Shown here: positions 61,893 to 64,000 of the stretch, piece by piece
How the letters are laid out: each line of letters starts with the position of its first letter
Position numbering within the stretch: the first letter of the stretch is position 1
Assembly: GCA_949316235.1 (NCBI GenBank)
Contig: OX438747.1
Location: forward strand, 26,354,618-26,418,617
DNA from: Oegoconia quadripuncta
Taxonomy: Eukaryota; Arthropoda; Insecta; Lepidoptera; Autostichidae
DNA: 64,000 nt
Direction of reading: 5' to 3'
Notes under the pieces: model-generated
The model's database searches: none
Seen by the model: the letters and a program-made list of their open reading frames with translations, nothing else
What the model was told of the DNA's origin: nothing
Program-made: the position numbers and the translations under genes

Positions 61893-63090
61893 TCATTTTA
61901 TTTTATTAGTATGTGTCAACAAGTGTCGTTTCAAATTGTGTTTCTGAATACATTTATAATCACAATATGTACAGCTATGCGGTTTCTCGCCAGTATGAGT
62001 CAACAGATGTCGTTTCAACAGACCTTTCCGATTAAATTTATAATTACAAAATGTACAGCTGTGTAGTTTATCATCAGTATGTGCCAACAAGTGTCGTGTC
62101 AAACTGATTTTCTGACCACATTTATAATTACAATATGTACAGCTATACGATTTCTTGCGAGTATGGGTCAACAAGTGTTGTTTTAGGACACTTTTCCGAT
62201 TACATTTGTAATTACAATCTGTACAGCTATATGGTTTCTCGTCAGTATGGGTCAAAAGATGCTGTTTTAACAGACTGTGCGATCTGAACTTATAATTACA
62301 AAATGTACAGCCAGTATGTGTCAACAAGTGTCGTCTCAAATTTTGTTTCTGAATACATTTATAATCACAATATGTACAGCTATGCGGTTTCTCGCCAGTA
62401 TGAGTCAACAGATGTCGTTTCAACAGACCTTTCCGATTACATTTGTAATTACAATCTGTACAGCTATATGGTTTTTCGTCAGTATGGGTCAAAAGATGCT
62501 GTTTTAACAGACTGTGCGATCTGAACTTATAATTACAATATGTACAGCTATGCGGTTTCTCGCCAGTATGAGTCAACAGATGTCGTTTCAACAGACCTTT
62601 CCGATTAAATTTATAATTACAAAATGTACAGCTGTGCGGTTTGTCGCCAGTATGGGTCAACATGTGTACCCTTAAATAGCTTTTAGAAATACATTTATAA
62701 TTACAAAATGTACAGCTGTGCGGTTTCTCGCCAGTATGGGTCAACAAATGATCTTTTAGGAGACTTTTCCGACTACATCTATAATTACACAATGTACAGG
62801 TGTGTGGTTTATTACCCGTATGTATCAACAAGTGTCGGCTAAAATTTTTTTTCTTACTACTTTTATAATTACAAAATGTACAGCTATACGATTTCTCGTC
62901 AGTATGGGTCAATAGATGTTGCTTCAACAGACTGTCCCGACTACATTTGTAGTCACGAACTGTACGGCTATGCGGGTTATCGCCAGTAGGTTTCAACAAC
63001 AGTTGACTCCCTGGGGTCGCTACTGATCTATCACTTTCATTATTAGCACTTTGCGTCGGTTCCACTTGTTTTTTGAGTACACGGGAATCT
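61893..63090 (-). CDS. C2H2 zinc-finger gene B, last exon
   Basis: On the minus strand the acceptor ATTGTATTTCAG precedes 63090; the exon starts DSRVLKKQVEPTQSANNESD and shares its linker (SQLLLKPTGDNPH) with gene A. Thirteen finger units follow. Unit 1 has lost both Cys of the first pair (SRTVRDYKC); the other twelve keep Cys2His2, for example CTFCNYKCISKSYLRVHMLT H. Units 8 and 9 are joined as THTGCTFC, lacking the five-residue EKPxS linker. Several units are nearly identical (FRSHSLLKQHLLTH twice, FNRKGLLKRHLLTH twice), showing recent internal duplication. The stop follows HTNKIK. An upstream open stretch to 63224 is SINE sequence and is excluded. Confidence 0.8.
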
Positions 63091-63147
63091 GAAATACAAT
63101 GATAAGGGCTACTCACATGGATATAATAGTCAAACAGGATTGAGTGG

Positions 63148-63472
63148 CCGCCTCCGTAGCTCAATGTAAACAACATTGGGTTTACGATTCGGAGGTCGCG
63201 AGTTCGATCCCCAGCGGGGTACATGTTTAAGTACTCGGTTTGGTTGGTGGTAGGGCATTTTAAATGTCCGCCTGGCTAGCTACCACCATCTTATCTAAAT
63301 CTGCCGCCAAACAGCAATGTTAATAGCATTGTTGTGTTCCGGTTGTCAGAGATAAGATAGCCAGTCCCCCAAATGTGTTGGGGTTTCCGGGTCAGTACGC
63401 TTCCACCTTCGACCTCATCTTCACTTAAAATCAGGTGTGATTGAGGTCAAGTATCAACCCTTTGTGCATAAT
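63148..63472 (+). mobile_element. SINE family A, full-length copy
   Basis: Head GCCTCCGTAGCTCAATGTAA (A-box TAGCTCAATG) and GCGAGTTCGATCCCCAGCGG (B-box), body TGTCCGCCTGGCTAGCTACC, and 3' end CAACCCTTTGTGCATAATAA. It is the best reference for the family and shows origin from a tRNA gene. Confidence 0.92.
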
Positions 63473-64000
63473 AAAAATTTGTGTATTTTTGACTAAAATA
63501 ATTTCATTATTAAAATGACTAAATAGACTACACCCATGATTAATTATAGAATAACGAAACGGATACTGCATTCCAAGCTTTTGCATTTATAACATTAATG
63601 ATGGATATTTGTGAACGCAACCATACACAGAAACTGACATCAACGCACATCTGTCAACACAAGTATTTTTCCTACCCACTTCCCCTACCTTAGCCCGTGA
63701 CAGTTAATTAGTTACGTCGACAACCTCATCCGGCGGTCAAGCCCCGAGGCGATATTCAGCATCTCAGCGTCTCCTAGAGGCCACTTTCTATCTTATCTTC
63801 ATCCGCGACCGCGACATGCATATCATCTCTGCACCAACCTGAAGACTTCGACCCTAACGCCGACGTTAAGAACCAGCGCCCACAAGCCACAAGCTTTTCA
63901 TTTTCCCATCATCTTTCCCCAACATTAATGATGTCTCAGGTCCTCTTTATATTTCCTGCTTTTCATTTGAACTGGTTTCAATCGAAAGCCTTGTGAAACT
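63473..64000. other. No recognisable feature
   Basis: I find no convincing gene or repeat. The 63690-63900 stretch is GC-richer and could hold an upstream zinc-finger exon, but I see no supported splice sites. Confidence 0.4.

Noticed and set aside
63091..63224. N-terminal extension of zinc-finger gene B to an ATG at 63224
   Set aside because: The extension reads SINE A sequence in reverse (a peptide that also appears at 23111 in another SINE copy); a good acceptor at 63091 marks the true exon start.

Overview
The window looks like nuclear DNA of a moth or butterfly (Lepidoptera); this is an inference. The evidence is a host gene split into many very short GC-rich exons with GT-AG introns, and a dense AT-rich background of nested insect transposable elements: Jockey/CR1-type LINEs, mariner, PIF/Harbinger, pogo, Ty1/copia, Ty3/gypsy and several tRNA-derived SINE families. 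There are no prokaryotic features, rRNA genes or CRISPR arrays.

Region 1 (about 765-24434, plus strand): the 3' part of one host gene. Thirteen exons (765-983 to 23254-23323) join with perfect phase agreement into a 480-residue C-terminal sequence rich in Gly, Arg and Ser. I do not recognise the protein. Its introns are filled with later insertions: a full-length LINE (about 1578-6561), a decayed Jockey LINE interrupted by another LINE fragment (8517-11216), a mariner relic (14840-15800), a mariner-derived MITE, a GC-rich 40-bp minisatellite, a roughly 165-bp-arm palindrome, and many SINEs. The first exon has been tandemly copied together with its splice donor.

Region 2 (about 24435-37200): mostly non-coding and repeat-derived. 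It holds SINEs, a 2.2-kb element with 27-bp inverted ends and TA target duplication, a minisatellite at 31600-32450, and several small inverted-repeat elements, some nested in each other.

Region 3 (37224-40621): a pogo/Tigger-like DNA transposon with TA duplication, G-rich inverted ends, repeated subterminal motifs and a transposase broken by one frameshift and one stop.

Region 4 (about 40930-55280): a four-level nest. A decayed Ty3/gypsy element is interrupted by a Ty1/copia element (41442-49293) flanked by a 5-bp duplication. The copia 5' LTR is itself interrupted by a PIF/Harbinger transposon (41494-44830) flanked by TTA. A second full-length LINE (about 49975-54926) sits further downstream in the gypsy element. 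The two copia LTRs appear identical, yet the copia genes are broken.

Region 5 (55281-64000): copia and gypsy debris, LINE 3' ends, and a tandem family of C2H2 zinc-finger genes on the minus strand (last exons at 59662-60384 and 61893-63090) with a pseudogene piece between them.
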